Positions 18,863-28,386 are shown, counted from the first letter of the stretch. The stretch is 50,081 nucleotides of DNA from an uncultured Oscillospiraceae bacterium (GCA_946546815.1 CAMNOL010000005.1:1-50081); one strand, 5' to 3'. Notes: generated from the sequence alone by a model not told the origin. Program-made: numbers and translations.

Positions 18863-21800
18863 TTACCCCTTTCCTGCAATGGCCCTGGTGTTGGCCAGCA
18901 CCTCCCGGAACCCTCCGGTTATGTCTGTCTGCAGCTTGAGGTAGTTCCCCTTCACGCCGTCATCCAGATCCAGCTCAATCCGGCTCCCGGCCAGATCCGC
19001 CAGCTTCTGATCAAAAGCTCCGCACTCCTCCAGCTGCTTTTGCAGCTTTTCTTTCCGTTTCCTGGCCCGAGCGGTCTCCCGTGGGGTCTTGTTCTGCTGG
19101 ATGATCTCCTGCATTCGGTGAATCTCCCCCTCGTAAATGCGCTGCAGGCGGTGGAGATAGCCGATACGCAGGTTTTCCACGTCATCGGGGCTGTAGCGGT
19201 GAAGGTAAATGAGGGCCTTGAAGCCGTTCTTCTTGCCGCTGTCAAAGAGCCAGTAAATGGGACGCTTTCCGGATCCGGCAACAGAGCAGGCGGTACAGTG
19301 CTCCCCAAAAAAGTCCCGGAGGAAGTAGTTCCGGAGGATCTCCCGGCTGGTCTTTCCCCTGCCGCCCAGCGCTTTGGCGATGAAGCTGAGGTTTTCCTCC
19401 AGCGACTGCTCACCGTACGTCGCTTCCAGCCACCGGCAGAACCGGGAGACGATGTCGTCCTCCAGATATGCCCTGTCGGTGATGGGGATGATGTTGTCCG
19501 CAACAGGCCGAAAAGCCGTGTACCTGCTGCAGTCCCACTTCCCCCCTGCGAAGGCCAGACCGGGCTCGTCCAGTGAATACCGCCCGAACATACATCCCAC
19601 AGCGTAGGAGATCAGGCTTTTCACATCCCGTTGGAGGTCAGCTCTGCGGACGGTGACGTCTTTCTCCGCCACCTCAGGGGTCAGCTCTCCCTGCAGGCCG
19701 TAAATGTCAATGAAAATGCGGTTGAGCGCTTCTTCGTTTTTCCTGAGCCGTTCAAATCGCTCGCTGCACTGGCGTTCCCAGATCCTGTAACACTCTTCCA
19801 GGCGGATGCCGCCGGTTTCAGGCGGCGCTCCCACTTTGGAACGGACTTCCATCAGCGGATGGCACTGAAAATCCCAGGAGAGCTCAAAGGAATCCCAGTC
19901 ACGGCGGGCCAGGGAAACGTTCTCTCTGACCAGGGCTTCGATCTCCTCTACCCTGGCTCTGTTCACCAAAACGGGCAGATTAGCAATATCTCCGCATTGA
20001 TAGTTCACCGTAGGAGCAAGGATGCGGAGCAGGCTCATAGCCACCTTGGTGTTGCACAGTCCCAGCAGATAACAGAGCAGGTCCTGTGAGAACAGGCTCA
20101 TTCCGGCCACATCAAAAAGATGGCCGCCGGGCTTATACCGGAACGCTGCAGCGCCGGAGGTGACCAGCGACCAGCTGGCGCATTCCCGGAAGCAATAATC
20201 GGGATTTCGAATCACCGAATTGCGGAAGCTGCGCAGCTCCGCACCGTCGTGCTGCCAGTTGACCACATAGTCGTTGTTGCCGTACCATTTTCTGAACGCT
20301 CCCCCTTTGTTGTAGGGATACCACTTCAGCTCCGACCGCCGGGACTCCTCGTGGCTGGAGCAGTGAAAATGGATTTGATTGACATCACATTCAAACCACA
20401 GCCGCAGAAAGCGGCGGTTATCGGCGGTGGCGATTCCCTGTTTGGAGTCCGCCAGCTCCCCCAGCAGCGTCCCCGTTTCAAACGCCCGATAGAGAGGCTC
20501 ACTTGCCCAATAGGCGATGGGCGCTCCGGGCGGTCTGGCAAAACCGGCCTGCCGGGCCGTGAACCGATATCCGCACTTGGGTGCGGCGAGGGCTTCCAGA
20601 TACCGTTCCTCCTGCACCTTCATGCCGCCCCGGAACTCTGTCAGGCGGAAGTACTCCCCCGTTCCGCTGCCTTGTCCGTTTTTCAGCACAAAGGCGCACA
20701 CTGGAACGGTGGCGTCCTCAAGGGCCGAATACTCCATCTGAATCAGAGTGGTAATTTCCTTCTGAGAAATCACCATTCTGCGGAGCTTTTCATAGCTTTT
20801 GATGAACATCCAAACGTAGGGCGTCATAAAGCCGGCATAGCCGTTTTCTCTGCACAGGGCAAGATTTCTGTACACAAAGGCGCTGAACAGATCTGCACAG
20901 CCGTCTCGGAACCGCGCTTTGACGTAGTCCTTCAGGTTCCGGTCCATGCGGTTCAGATAGGGCGGATTTGTCACCACCACGTCATAGCGTTGGGCCAGCG
21001 CCCGGCGAAAGCCCTGCCCGGCTGCCGAAGCGCCGGAGGGAAGGGGCTGCTCCGGGGCGGAATCCACCAGAATCAGGGAGCCGAATTTCTCTCCCTCACG
21101 ATCTCCCTCCGGGGCGTACAGGTTCCACCGGGCCGCTCTGTAAAGTGCCTCCCGGTCATACTCCATGGCTTTCATGGTCATGACGAACGCCGCCAGTCCG
21201 GCAACCTGCTCATCAATGTCAAGGCCCCAGAGGTTTTTCTCCATGATGCACCCCACCGCATCTTTGGGTTCATAGCCCCGCTCTTCATAGATGTGCATCA
21301 GCACCTCGAAGGCGTAAACCAGAAAATGTCCGCTGCCCATACAGGGGTCAAGGACCCTCAGCGTTTCCGGAGAACCGGGGCAGCATTCCCCGGGCGTGTC
21401 CTCCGGCTGAACGTAATACCGGAGGAATTGTTTCAGCCCGCTCTCCGGGTGCTGCTCCAGCCAGCAGCGCCCCAGGGAATTGTCAACGATGTACCTGACC
21501 ACCCACTCCGTGGTAAACACCTGGGTCGCCGCAGGGATATCTTCCCTGCTGACGGGCCTTCCCTTGAAAACGTCGATCACCTGATGCTTCGGCTCGGTGT
21601 TGTAGTACTGGTACAGCCAGCCCATCAGCTCCACCTGACCGCCCCGTTTTACGTCGAATGCCTCCTCGGGGATGTCATGGACTAAATGCCAGACGACTCC
21701 CTCCTGATCTGTCACAGAGAGGTTCATCAGCAGCTCGCTGCAGTCCCCGGGAGGGGCAAACAAGCGGGGAAAAAGACCGCTCAGCCGGCTGCACTGCCGC

Positions 21801-22294
21801 AGAAACAGCATCTGGAACAGCTCGTCCTCCCGGTTGTCCTTTTTCAGATGCCGGAGAATCTCTTCGTCCTCTTCTGTCAAGGTCAGTGAGGCGTCAGAGG
21901 GGCTGGTGACCAGCTCCGGCCTGCCTGACCGGGAGGACAGCACCCGAAGGGGAAGGTAGTCATTGACCTCCATAAACCGGATGGCGATCAGCCGGATGAA
22001 CCAGGCGCGGGCCGTTTCCTCCAGGAAAAGGCGGTAAGCGGTTTTATAGCTGGACTCCTCCGCCTTCTGCAGAATGGTCTGTACCAGCCGCTGGCGCTGG
22101 CGAAGCACCCCTTCTGTGAGCGGAAACGGCGCACTGATACCGGTTTTTCGGCCTTCTTCCTCCCCTGGAAACGGAGGGAAAGAGGGGGAGGCTCCTGCTT
22201 CGGTGATTCCCAGCTGTTCTGCCCGTTTTTTGACATCGGAAAGCAGTCTGGTTCTCGCCCGGATTGCAAACTGTCTGATCGCGCTTTTGTTCAT
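18863..22294 (-). CDS. pglX: PglX-type (BREX-like) adenine-specific DNA methyltransferase, solitary
   Basis: 1143 aa; SAM motif VLDPCMGSGHFLVYAFEVL, catalytic VVTNPPYLNRM, N-terminal FIRLIAIRFMEVNDYLP. SD AGGAGG before ATG at 22294. Confidence 0.82.
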   Translation of the reverse strand: MNKSAIRQFAIRARTRLLSDVKKRAEQLGITEAGASPSFPPFPGEEEGRKTGISAPFPLTEGVLRQRQRLVQTILQKAEESSYKTAYRLFLEETARAWFIRLIAIRFMEVNDYLPLRVLSSRSGRPELVTSPSDASLTLTEEDEEILRHLKKDNREDELFQMLFLRQCSRLSGLFPRLFAPPGDCSELLMNLSVTDQEGVVWHLVHDIPEEAFDVKRGGQVELMGWLYQYYNTEPKHQVIDVFKGRPVSREDIPAATQVFTTEWVVRYIVDNSLGRCWLEQHPESGLKQFLRYYVQPEDTPGECCPGSPETLRVLDPCMGSGHFLVYAFEVLMHIYEERGYEPKDAVGCIMEKNLWGLDIDEQVAGLAAFVMTMKAMEYDREALYRAARWNLYAPEGDREGEKFGSLILVDSAPEQPLPSGASAAGQGFRRALAQRYDVVVTNPPYLNRMDRNLKDYVKARFRDGCADLFSAFVYRNLALCRENGYAGFMTPYVWMFIKSYEKLRRMVISQKEITTLIQMEYSALEDATVPVCAFVLKNGQGSGTGEYFRLTEFRGGMKVQEERYLEALAAPKCGYRFTARQAGFARPPGAPIAYWASEPLYRAFETGTLLGELADSKQGIATADNRRFLRLWFECDVNQIHFHCSSHEESRRSELKWYPYNKGGAFRKWYGNNDYVVNWQHDGAELRSFRNSVIRNPDYCFRECASWSLVTSGAAAFRYKPGGHLFDVAGMSLFSQDLLCYLLGLCNTKVAMSLLRILAPTVNYQCGDIANLPVLVNRARVEEIEALVRENVSLARRDWDSFELSWDFQCHPLMEVRSKVGAPPETGGIRLEECYRIWERQCSERFERLRKNEEALNRIFIDIYGLQGELTPEVAEKDVTVRRADLQRDVKSLISYAVGCMFGRYSLDEPGLAFAGGKWDCSRYTAFRPVADNIIPITDRAYLEDDIVSRFCRWLEATYGEQSLEENLSFIAKALGGRGKTSREILRNYFLRDFFGEHCTACSVAGSGKRPIYWLFDSGKKNGFKALIYLHRYSPDDVENLRIGYLHRLQRIYEGEIHRMQEIIQQNKTPRETARARKRKEKLQKQLEECGAFDQKLADLAGSRIELDLDDGVKGNYLKLQTDITGGFREVLANTRAIAGKG

Positions 22295-22435
22295 CTCCGC
22301 CCCTCCTCATCCCTGGATTCTGGCCCCATCCCCCGGTGTTCCCATCCTTTTTGGAAGAATGTCGTCTGCGTTCCGACTTCCCCACCGGACAGGCCTTTGC
22401 CAACAAAGGCTGAAACCGTTTGTTTCGTATCTGTC

Positions 22436-22463
22436 ATTATAGCAAATCCCGGTAAGAATGCAA
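22436..22463 (-). promoter_or_regulatory. Probable promoter of the pglX-like gene
   Basis: Minus strand TTGCAT - 16 nt - TATAAT; about 135 nt leader containing a perfect GCCTTTG-TTGG-CAAAGGC hairpin (22393-22410). Confidence 0.6.
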
Positions 22464-22504
22464 ATAAGGGCTGTGCGCAACAGGCGCAGCTCACCATGCT
22501 TCCC

Positions 22505-22534
22505 AGAAAAAAGCGGGCTGCGCAGGCAGCCCGC
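22505..22534 (-). terminator. Intrinsic terminator after the AraC/GH27/zinc-ribbon operon
   Basis: GCGGGCTGC-gcag-GCAGCCCGC (22513-22534) with TTTTTT on the minus strand. Confidence 0.8.
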
Positions 22535-22703
22535 CGTATCTGTTGATTGATTCTCTCCCTAAAGCAGGATCTGACACTGTGCTCCTCCTCCAGCGGCGGG
22601 AGACAATGCAGCTGATGCCAGCGTTTCCCACGCTGTAAATGGCAGTCCCGCAGACTGGGGAAGTGCATAGCCCAGAGCCGTCCTTTGCAGGGAACCCGTT
22701 TTT

Positions 22704-22937
22704 TTATCGGCAGCCTGCTGGAGGCTCCGATTCCCACTTGGCAAACAGGGTGCAGATGCCCGTCCGATGGTAATAGGCGATGAGCGTTTCCAGCTTCTCC
22801 CGGGTGGTGGAGCAGTCCGCCGCCAGACAGTCCAGGCACAGATATTCCTCCGCCCCCCGGAACACCAGCTTTTTGTACAGGGCGATCTCATCCCCGCACA
22901 GCCCTGCTCCGCAACGCATGCAGGTGTGGCGGGTCAT
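22704..22937 (-). CDS. Small zinc-ribbon protein (77 aa), uncharacterised
   Basis: MTRHTCMRCGAGLCGDEIALYKKLVFRGAEEYLCLDCLAADCSTTREKLE...: CxxC...CxxC pair; begins at the stop of the GH27 gene. Confidence 0.7.
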   Translation of the reverse strand: MTRHTCMRCGAGLCGDEIALYKKLVFRGAEEYLCLDCLAADCSTTREKLETLIAYYHRTGICTLFAKWESEPPAGCR

Positions 22938-22938
22938 A

Positions 22939-24087
22939 TCACAGCCGCTCCACCGTGCAGCGGTAGACCTTGCAGCCGTGGGGCATCACCTGGGGGGCGA
23001 AGCACTCCCGCTGCAGCCCCAGATCCTTGTGGAGCAGGCAGTCCCGGAACCGCAGCCCACGGCCGGAAGCGGAAGTCAGCCCCATATCCCAGAAGTTCAG
23101 GGCAACATTGAAGGGCGTGTCGCTGAAGTTGAAAAAGCCCAGAGCATACTCGCCGTTTTCCAGGGGCTTCACCAGCACAAAGGCGTCAGGATTGCCGTAC
23201 ACCGGCAGCCGGCAGCAGCTCCGGCACTCCGGGTCCTGATTGATGGCGATCAGTTCCCGGTTGGTCAGGATTTCCCTGGCTTTGGCGGACATGGAGCGGA
23301 TGTCACAGCCGATGATCAGCGGGGAATTCATCATGGCCCACAGGGCAAAATGGGTCTGATACTCCTCATCGGAGCAGCCGCCCATGGAGGCCTCCGGGTT
23401 CACTCCCTTTCCGTACATCCCCACCACCAGCATATCCATGTCGTTGAAGCACTCCGGGCCGTTGAAGCACTGGTTTTCCATCTGGGACAGGGCGATGGTC
23501 TCAATGGAGTGCCAGGAGTCCTGAATGTCCACGGTGGAGCGGAAGGTCTGGGCGCCGGCGGAGCGGATCCAATGGTGGACATTTTCCGTGCCCCACTGGC
23601 AGGCGGCCAGCAGAATCTCCCGGCCGCTGTTGCGCAGTGCCATGCTGATGCGCCGGTACAGCATGGGCGTGGTCAGCGTGCTGGGGCGGTGGCAGTTATC
23701 ATATTTCAGATAATCCACGCCCCACTCAGCAAACTGCTCTGCATCGGAGAACTCGTGCTCAAAGCTGCCCGGATAGCCCGCACAGGTGCGCACACCGCAG
23801 CAGGAATAGATGCCGAACTTTAGCCCCTTGGAATGGACGTAGTCCGCCACCGCTTTCATGCCCTGGGGAAACTTTTCCGGGTCAGGCACCAGTCGTCCCT
23901 GCTGATCCCGCTCTTTCATGCTCCAGCAGTCATCGACAATAAGGTATTCATACCCTGCCTCCAGCAGGCCCTGCTCCACCATGGCATCCGCCGTGGTGCG
24001 AATGAGTTCATCATTGATCTGATCGTAAAAAGTGTTCCAGGAGTTCCAGCCCATGGGAGGGGTTGGGGCAAGGGTCCGGTTTTTCAT
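22939..24087 (-). CDS. Alpha-galactosidase-like glycoside hydrolase family 27
   Basis: LAPTPPMGWNSWNTF, YLIVDDCW, LKFGIYSCCGVRTCAGYPGS, VDYLKYDNC. Confidence 0.9.
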   Translation of the reverse strand: MKNRTLAPTPPMGWNSWNTFYDQINDELIRTTADAMVEQGLLEAGYEYLIVDDCWSMKERDQQGRLVPDPEKFPQGMKAVADYVHSKGLKFGIYSCCGVRTCAGYPGSFEHEFSDAEQFAEWGVDYLKYDNCHRPSTLTTPMLYRRISMALRNSGREILLAACQWGTENVHHWIRSAGAQTFRSTVDIQDSWHSIETIALSQMENQCFNGPECFNDMDMLVVGMYGKGVNPEASMGGCSDEEYQTHFALWAMMNSPLIIGCDIRSMSAKAREILTNRELIAINQDPECRSCCRLPVYGNPDAFVLVKPLENGEYALGFFNFSDTPFNVALNFWDMGLTSASGRGLRFRDCLLHKDLGLQRECFAPQVMPHGCKVYRCTVERL

Positions 24088-24968
24088 TGGTTGTGTCCTC
24101 CTTTTGCCGCGGCCTGCTTCCGATACTCGGAAGGGCTGACGCCGCAGGCGTGTTTAAACGAACGAGAAAAGATCAAAGGGTTGTCGTAGCCTACCTGAGC
24201 GGCAATTTCCTGCACAGGCAGGGCGGTTTCCCGCAGCATCCGGCAGCTCTGCTGAATCCGGTACTGCATCAGATACTCCTGAGGGGAAACGCCCATATGG
24301 CGTTTGAACAGGGTGGAGAAATAGCTGCGGGTGAAACCGATGTATTCCACAATGTCACTGACATGGATGGTTGCGTAGTTGTAATGGATGAAGTCCACCG
24401 CCCGCTGGACGTAGACCTCCGGGGAGTACTCGTAGCGGCGCTCCATGCGGCGCTCGGGGGTTTCGGTGGCCTGTAAAGCCAGGGAGAGAAACTCCAGCAG
24501 GATGCCCCGGCGGCGCAGGTCGTTGACGTAGTTCATCTCCGGCTTTTCGTGCATCCGGCGGATCAGCTCGAAGAACTCCCTGGCCTCCACAGCGGAGTCC
24601 AGACAGTAAACCCCCTCTGTGAACCCGATCTCCCGGGAAATCTGCTCCGCCTGCGTCCCGTTGTAGGTCACCCAACAGTAGTTCCACGGATCAGATCGGT
24701 CAGCGATGTATTCCACCATCTCCCCATCCTTGAGCAGGAACATCTGCCCGGCATGGGGATGGTATTCCCGGCCGCCGGCGTACAGCGTGCCGGTGCCGGA
24801 GCGCACGATATGAAGGTGCCAGCAGTCCCGCCGGTGGGGCCCGTTCTGGGCCCCGGGGTCACACCGCTCCATGCCGCAGGCGATCAGGCGCAACTCTCCT
24901 GACTGCTCGTGGTCGTACTCCAGACAGTGATAATATTTATTCCGCTTGGCGGTATCCTTGGCTTTCAT
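24084..24968 (-). CDS. AraC-family transcriptional regulator
   Basis: Cupin-like N-terminus and two C-terminal HTHs: HVSDIVEYIGFTRSYFSTLFKRHMGVSPQEYLMQYRI...VQEIAAQVGYDNPLIFSRSFKHACGVSPSEYRKQ. ATGA overlap with GH27. Confidence 0.93.
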   Translation of the reverse strand: MKAKDTAKRNKYYHCLEYDHEQSGELRLIACGMERCDPGAQNGPHRRDCWHLHIVRSGTGTLYAGGREYHPHAGQMFLLKDGEMVEYIADRSDPWNYCWVTYNGTQAEQISREIGFTEGVYCLDSAVEAREFFELIRRMHEKPEMNYVNDLRRRGILLEFLSLALQATETPERRMERRYEYSPEVYVQRAVDFIHYNYATIHVSDIVEYIGFTRSYFSTLFKRHMGVSPQEYLMQYRIQQSCRMLRETALPVQEIAAQVGYDNPLIFSRSFKHACGVSPSEYRKQAAAKGGHNQ

Positions 24969-24993
24969 TTCACACTCCTATGGAACGGCGCAG

Positions 24994-25032
24994 TTGTACC
25001 AAAACGGTACCACAGCTGTGAAACAATGTCAA
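24994..25032 (-). promoter_or_regulatory. Promoter/operator region of the AraC-GH27 operon
   Basis: Minus strand TTGACA (25032-25027), weak -10 17 nt away, overlapping direct repeats GTACCA at 24996 and 25007 (11 bp period) and palindrome CACAGCTGTG (25011-25020). Confidence 0.45.
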
Positions 25033-25051
25033 TCGAATCGTTTTAAACTGT

Positions 25052-25088
25052 GAGAAAAAGATTCGGGTCAGGGCCGAAGCCCCGACCC
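25052..25088 (-). terminator. Intrinsic terminator after sugar-binding lipoprotein gene
   Basis: GGGTCAGGGC-cgaa-GCCCCGACCC (25065-25088) followed on the minus strand by GAATCTTTTTC. Confidence 0.7.
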
Positions 25089-25143
25089 TAAGGAGAAGGA
25101 AAACAAACTATTTGTGCTGTTTGCGGTTGATAGCGGGCTTTGA

Positions 25144-26490
25144 TTACTCTTCAGCCAGAACTGCGTTCATCTCAGCGGCCATATCCTTGCAGACCTGCTC
25201 CATGCTGGAGGGATTCTGCCATGCGGGGATCATGCCGGTGGTGAAGGCGCCTTCCCAGCGGGTGGTGTAGCGGGAAGCAGGATGCTGAATCAGAGTGCCG
25301 TTTTCCTCAACCTTCAGGAAGGCGGAGATGTCCATGCCGTCGAACGCGGAGGGGAATGCATCAGAGGCGCCCTTGTAACCAGCCATGGTCACGCCGTACT
25401 CGGACTGCTTCAGCTGGCCTTCCTCGGAGCAGAAGGCGGAGATCAGGTCATAAGCAGCCTGGGGATCCTTGGTGTTGGCGGAAGCGGCCCAGCCCAGACC
25501 GTTGTACAGGGAGCAGCGCTCGCCCTCATCGGCGGTGCCGTTGCCGTTGGCATCGTTGTAGGGAATCTCAGCCCATGCGTAGTCGGCAGCGTTCTCAGCA
25601 GTGTAGAAGCTGTTGACCATCCAGGAGCCCTGGAGCATCATGCCAATCAGGCCGCTCATGAACATCTGGTCAGGATCGGTGTCAGCCATCAGGTTCTGCT
25701 CAGGCATGGAGGGGAACAGGTTGTCCGCCAGCCAGGTCATACCGGCGATGGTGTTGGGGTCGTCCATACCGGAGGTCTTCTTATCCTCGCTCAGCAGGTA
25801 TCCGCCCCAGTCATAGATGAAGTTGTACCAGCCGTCCTGGCCGTCGTTGGTGTTCATAGCGGTGCCGTACACGCCGTCAGCCTTGCCGGCCTCGGTGATC
25901 TTGGCGGCAGCGGCAGCGTAGTCGTCCCAGGTCCAGTCGTCGGTGGGATACTCAACGCCGTACTTGTCAAAAATGGCCTTGTTGTACAGCAGAGCGATGG
26001 TGTCGTGGTCCTTGGGCAGGGCGTACTGGGAGCCGTTGTGGTTGTAGATGTCCACGATGCCCTCGTAGTAGTTGGCCAGGTCAATCTTGTCATCAGCGGC
26101 AATGTAGTCGTCCAGATTCAGCAGAACATTGGCGTCCATGTACTTCTCGGCCTCGTTGATGTGCATCCAGAACACGTCGGGCATTTTACCGCCGGAAGCG
26201 CCGGCCTCCAGCAGAGTCCAGTACTCGACCCAGGAGATGACGTTCATCTGCACCTTGACGCCGGATTTCTCGGACCATTCGTCTGCAATCTTCTGCAGGC
26301 CTGCCAGCTGGTTGTTGTCCCAGATGTCAACCACCAGGGTGTCGGTGGAGTAGGACTTTTTCTCCTCTGCCGCAGGAGCAGCAGAGCCGGCGGCAGCATC
26401 GGTGCCCGCATTGGCGCTGCTGCCTCCGCCGCAGGCTGCCAGAGAGAGAACCATAGCCAATGCCAGGATCAGAGAAATGAGTTTCTTCAT
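25144..26490 (-). CDS. Extracellular sugar-binding lipoprotein of an ABC importer (SBP family 1)
   Basis: Lipobox LSLAACGGG; VDIWDNNQLAGLQKIADEWSEKSGVKVQMNVISWVEYWTLLEAGASGGKMPDVFWMH... Confidence 0.9.
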   Translation of the reverse strand: MKKLISLILALAMVLSLAACGGGSSANAGTDAAAGSAAPAAEEKKSYSTDTLVVDIWDNNQLAGLQKIADEWSEKSGVKVQMNVISWVEYWTLLEAGASGGKMPDVFWMHINEAEKYMDANVLLNLDDYIAADDKIDLANYYEGIVDIYNHNGSQYALPKDHDTIALLYNKAIFDKYGVEYPTDDWTWDDYAAAAAKITEAGKADGVYGTAMNTNDGQDGWYNFIYDWGGYLLSEDKKTSGMDDPNTIAGMTWLADNLFPSMPEQNLMADTDPDQMFMSGLIGMMLQGSWMVNSFYTAENAADYAWAEIPYNDANGNGTADEGERCSLYNGLGWAASANTKDPQAAYDLISAFCSEEGQLKQSEYGVTMAGYKGASDAFPSAFDGMDISAFLKVEENGTLIQHPASRYTTRWEGAFTTGMIPAWQNPSSMEQVCKDMAAEMNAVLAEE

Positions 26491-26553
26491 ATTGAGTTGC
26501 CTCCTCTTTGTGTTTCCTTCCTGTCGTTCAGTGGGGAAGCTGTTGTTCCGCTT

Positions 26554-26591
26554 TCTCCCCTGTTAGGATGGTTTCATGATAACAGGGGAGA
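26554..26591. repeat. Perfect 12-bp inverted repeat upstream of the sugar-binding lipoprotein gene
   Basis: TCTCCCCTGTTA - 14 nt - TAACAGGGGAGA, arms exact reverse complements. Confidence 0.9.
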
Positions 26592-26981
26592 TGGGAAAAC
26601 TCGATAGCTGGCTGTTCTCCGTACATGTCAAAATGTTCTGCCCTCACAGTCTGATTCTTCGGAAACGGAAAAAGCCTGTCACATCCGCTGTTATTTTCCC
26701 CCTCTCTCCGGGCAAAATGTATCGGAATTAACTTTTTATAATGACAATCACTTTTTTGTCCTAATCAAAGAGCAGACCGCAACGGATGGTGATAGACGAG
26801 GGGGCTTTTGTACCAGAAGGAATCACGTCCTTCTCATGAGCAGGGAACGCAGAGGCATGGTGATAAAAACGCCGCTCCGTCAGAGTTCTGTTTTTCCTCT
26901 GTTCTGCCCTTTTTCCTCTTTATCCTCGGGCCGCCCTCTCCGTCCACAGCCTGTGGATTATTACGAGTTTAAACATATAAT

Positions 26982-27335
26982 TCAGTGTTTCTGGTCATTT
27001 TGGAAATCAGTGTAATACCGCACGGGTTTTCCCGCCGCCTTGGCGTAATTGATCTCCGAGCGGGTGCTGGAGCCGATGTAGCCGCCCACATTGATGACAA
27101 AAATCTCATCCGCCATGTCGATCTTGCGCTTGTGCATATCGTCCAGCATTTCCTTGGTTTTGGTCAGCGTGCCTTCGTCCATGTTCTCCCACACCTCGTC
27201 GTCGCCGGAATGGCCGAACAGGCCGACGCTGATGACAATATTCCCCGCCAGCGTCAGCTTCTTCTGCATTTCTATGAAGGCATCTTTGAAGCGTGTGCTC
27301 CCGCACAGGGTGATGACCTTATATGTTCCAACCAT
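26982..27335 (-). CDS. Nucleoside 2-deoxyribosyltransferase-like / DUF4406-like protein
   Basis: YKVITLCGSTRFKDAFIEMQKKLTLAGNIVISVGLF...IDMADEIFVINVGGYIGSSTRSEINYAKAAGKPVRYY. Confidence 0.7.
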   Translation of the reverse strand: MVGTYKVITLCGSTRFKDAFIEMQKKLTLAGNIVISVGLFGHSGDDEVWENMDEGTLTKTKEMLDDMHKRKIDMADEIFVINVGGYIGSSTRSEINYAKAAGKPVRYYTDFQNDQKH

Positions 27336-27483
27336 TGTTTTCCTCCTCACAGATGACGAGCGGTTTCAAATGTAACCCTTCCGCCGGGCCGCTTCCCTCT
27401 TTATCTCAGTCTGCGCCGGGCGTCCTCAGTACAACATCACAAGCAGCTCTTTGCAGCTGTCTGCGTCCTGTTCCGCCTGTTGA

Positions 27484-28386
27484 TTATAGAACCGTCTGCG
27501 CTCTTTGGGATGCCTCCCGGGTTTCCATGGTGTCGGAGATGTGCTTCTCCTGCAGCAGCTCAAAGGCCGCAGTCTTTTTGATAATTGCCTTCATCAGCCG
27601 GTCCAGCTCCGTGCCCTCTGAGTAGTCCGCGGGGGCAAAGTACCGGATGCGATTGTCCCGCATCATCTGAAAGACCTTGGTTTTGTCTGATGTGGCAGGA
27701 TTGAACACCCCGATGGAGTGCCCGCCGTAGGTATTGACCAGCTTCATGCAGGGAATGTCCGTCACGCTGTCACCGATGTACACCATGTTTCTGAAGGGCA
27801 CCCGAATGTTCTCCGGGGGAAAATAATCGTTGACGCCGGGGTCGTTGACGTCCAGCACGCCCTTCTCAATGCGGAACAGGAATTGGGTTTTGTTGGTGTA
27901 GTTGATGACCTGTGCGGGCCAGACCGCAACGCCCCGGTCATCGTAGAAAAACGAGCTGGCGTATATTTTTTCAAAAACGCCCTTTTTTGCAATCTCCGTC
28001 CCTTCGATCATCTCCTTCAGTCCGGAGGAGATGATGTAATGCTCCACGATGACATTGTATTCTTTTCCGTACCTGCGGATCCGGTCAAACCACTCTGCAA
28101 CACCGGGAAACAGATCCACGCCGGCTCCGTACTCCTCCAGCTTCTTTTTGCTGAACACAAAATTGCCTCTCGCCTCCCGGACCATCTTATACATATAAGC
28201 GAGATTGCTGTCCATGTCATTTTTTGTGGCCATCTGATTGGACTCGTGCCAGAACTGCTCCACATCGTATCCCACTGACTGGATGTAGCCCTGGGCCTGC
28301 ATATCATCCGGCGAAAGTGTCTTGTCAAAATCATAGCAGATTGCCAGAACAGGCTGTTTTTCTTTGTACCTTCGTTGAAAAATCAT
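27484..28386 (-). CDS. HAD-superfamily hydrolase
   Basis: LAICYDFDKTLSPDDMQ (DxDxT), FPGVAEWFDRIRRYGKEYNVIVEHYIISSGLKEMIEGT, VYIGDSVTDIPCM. Confidence 0.85.
   Translation of the reverse strand: MIFQRRYKEKQPVLAICYDFDKTLSPDDMQAQGYIQSVGYDVEQFWHESNQMATKNDMDSNLAYMYKMVREARGNFVFSKKKLEEYGAGVDLFPGVAEWFDRIRRYGKEYNVIVEHYIISSGLKEMIEGTEIAKKGVFEKIYASSFFYDDRGVAVWPAQVINYTNKTQFLFRIEKGVLDVNDPGVNDYFPPENIRVPFRNMVYIGDSVTDIPCMKLVNTYGGHSIGVFNPATSDKTKVFQMMRDNRIRYFAPADYSEGTELDRLMKAIIKKTAAFELLQEKHISDTMETREASQRAQTVL

Noticed and set aside
26520-26980. Possible small RNA in the roughly 480-bp gap upstream of the sugar-binding protein gene
   Set aside because: There is a TATAAT on the plus strand but no convincing -35 or terminator; not enough to call an ncRNA.
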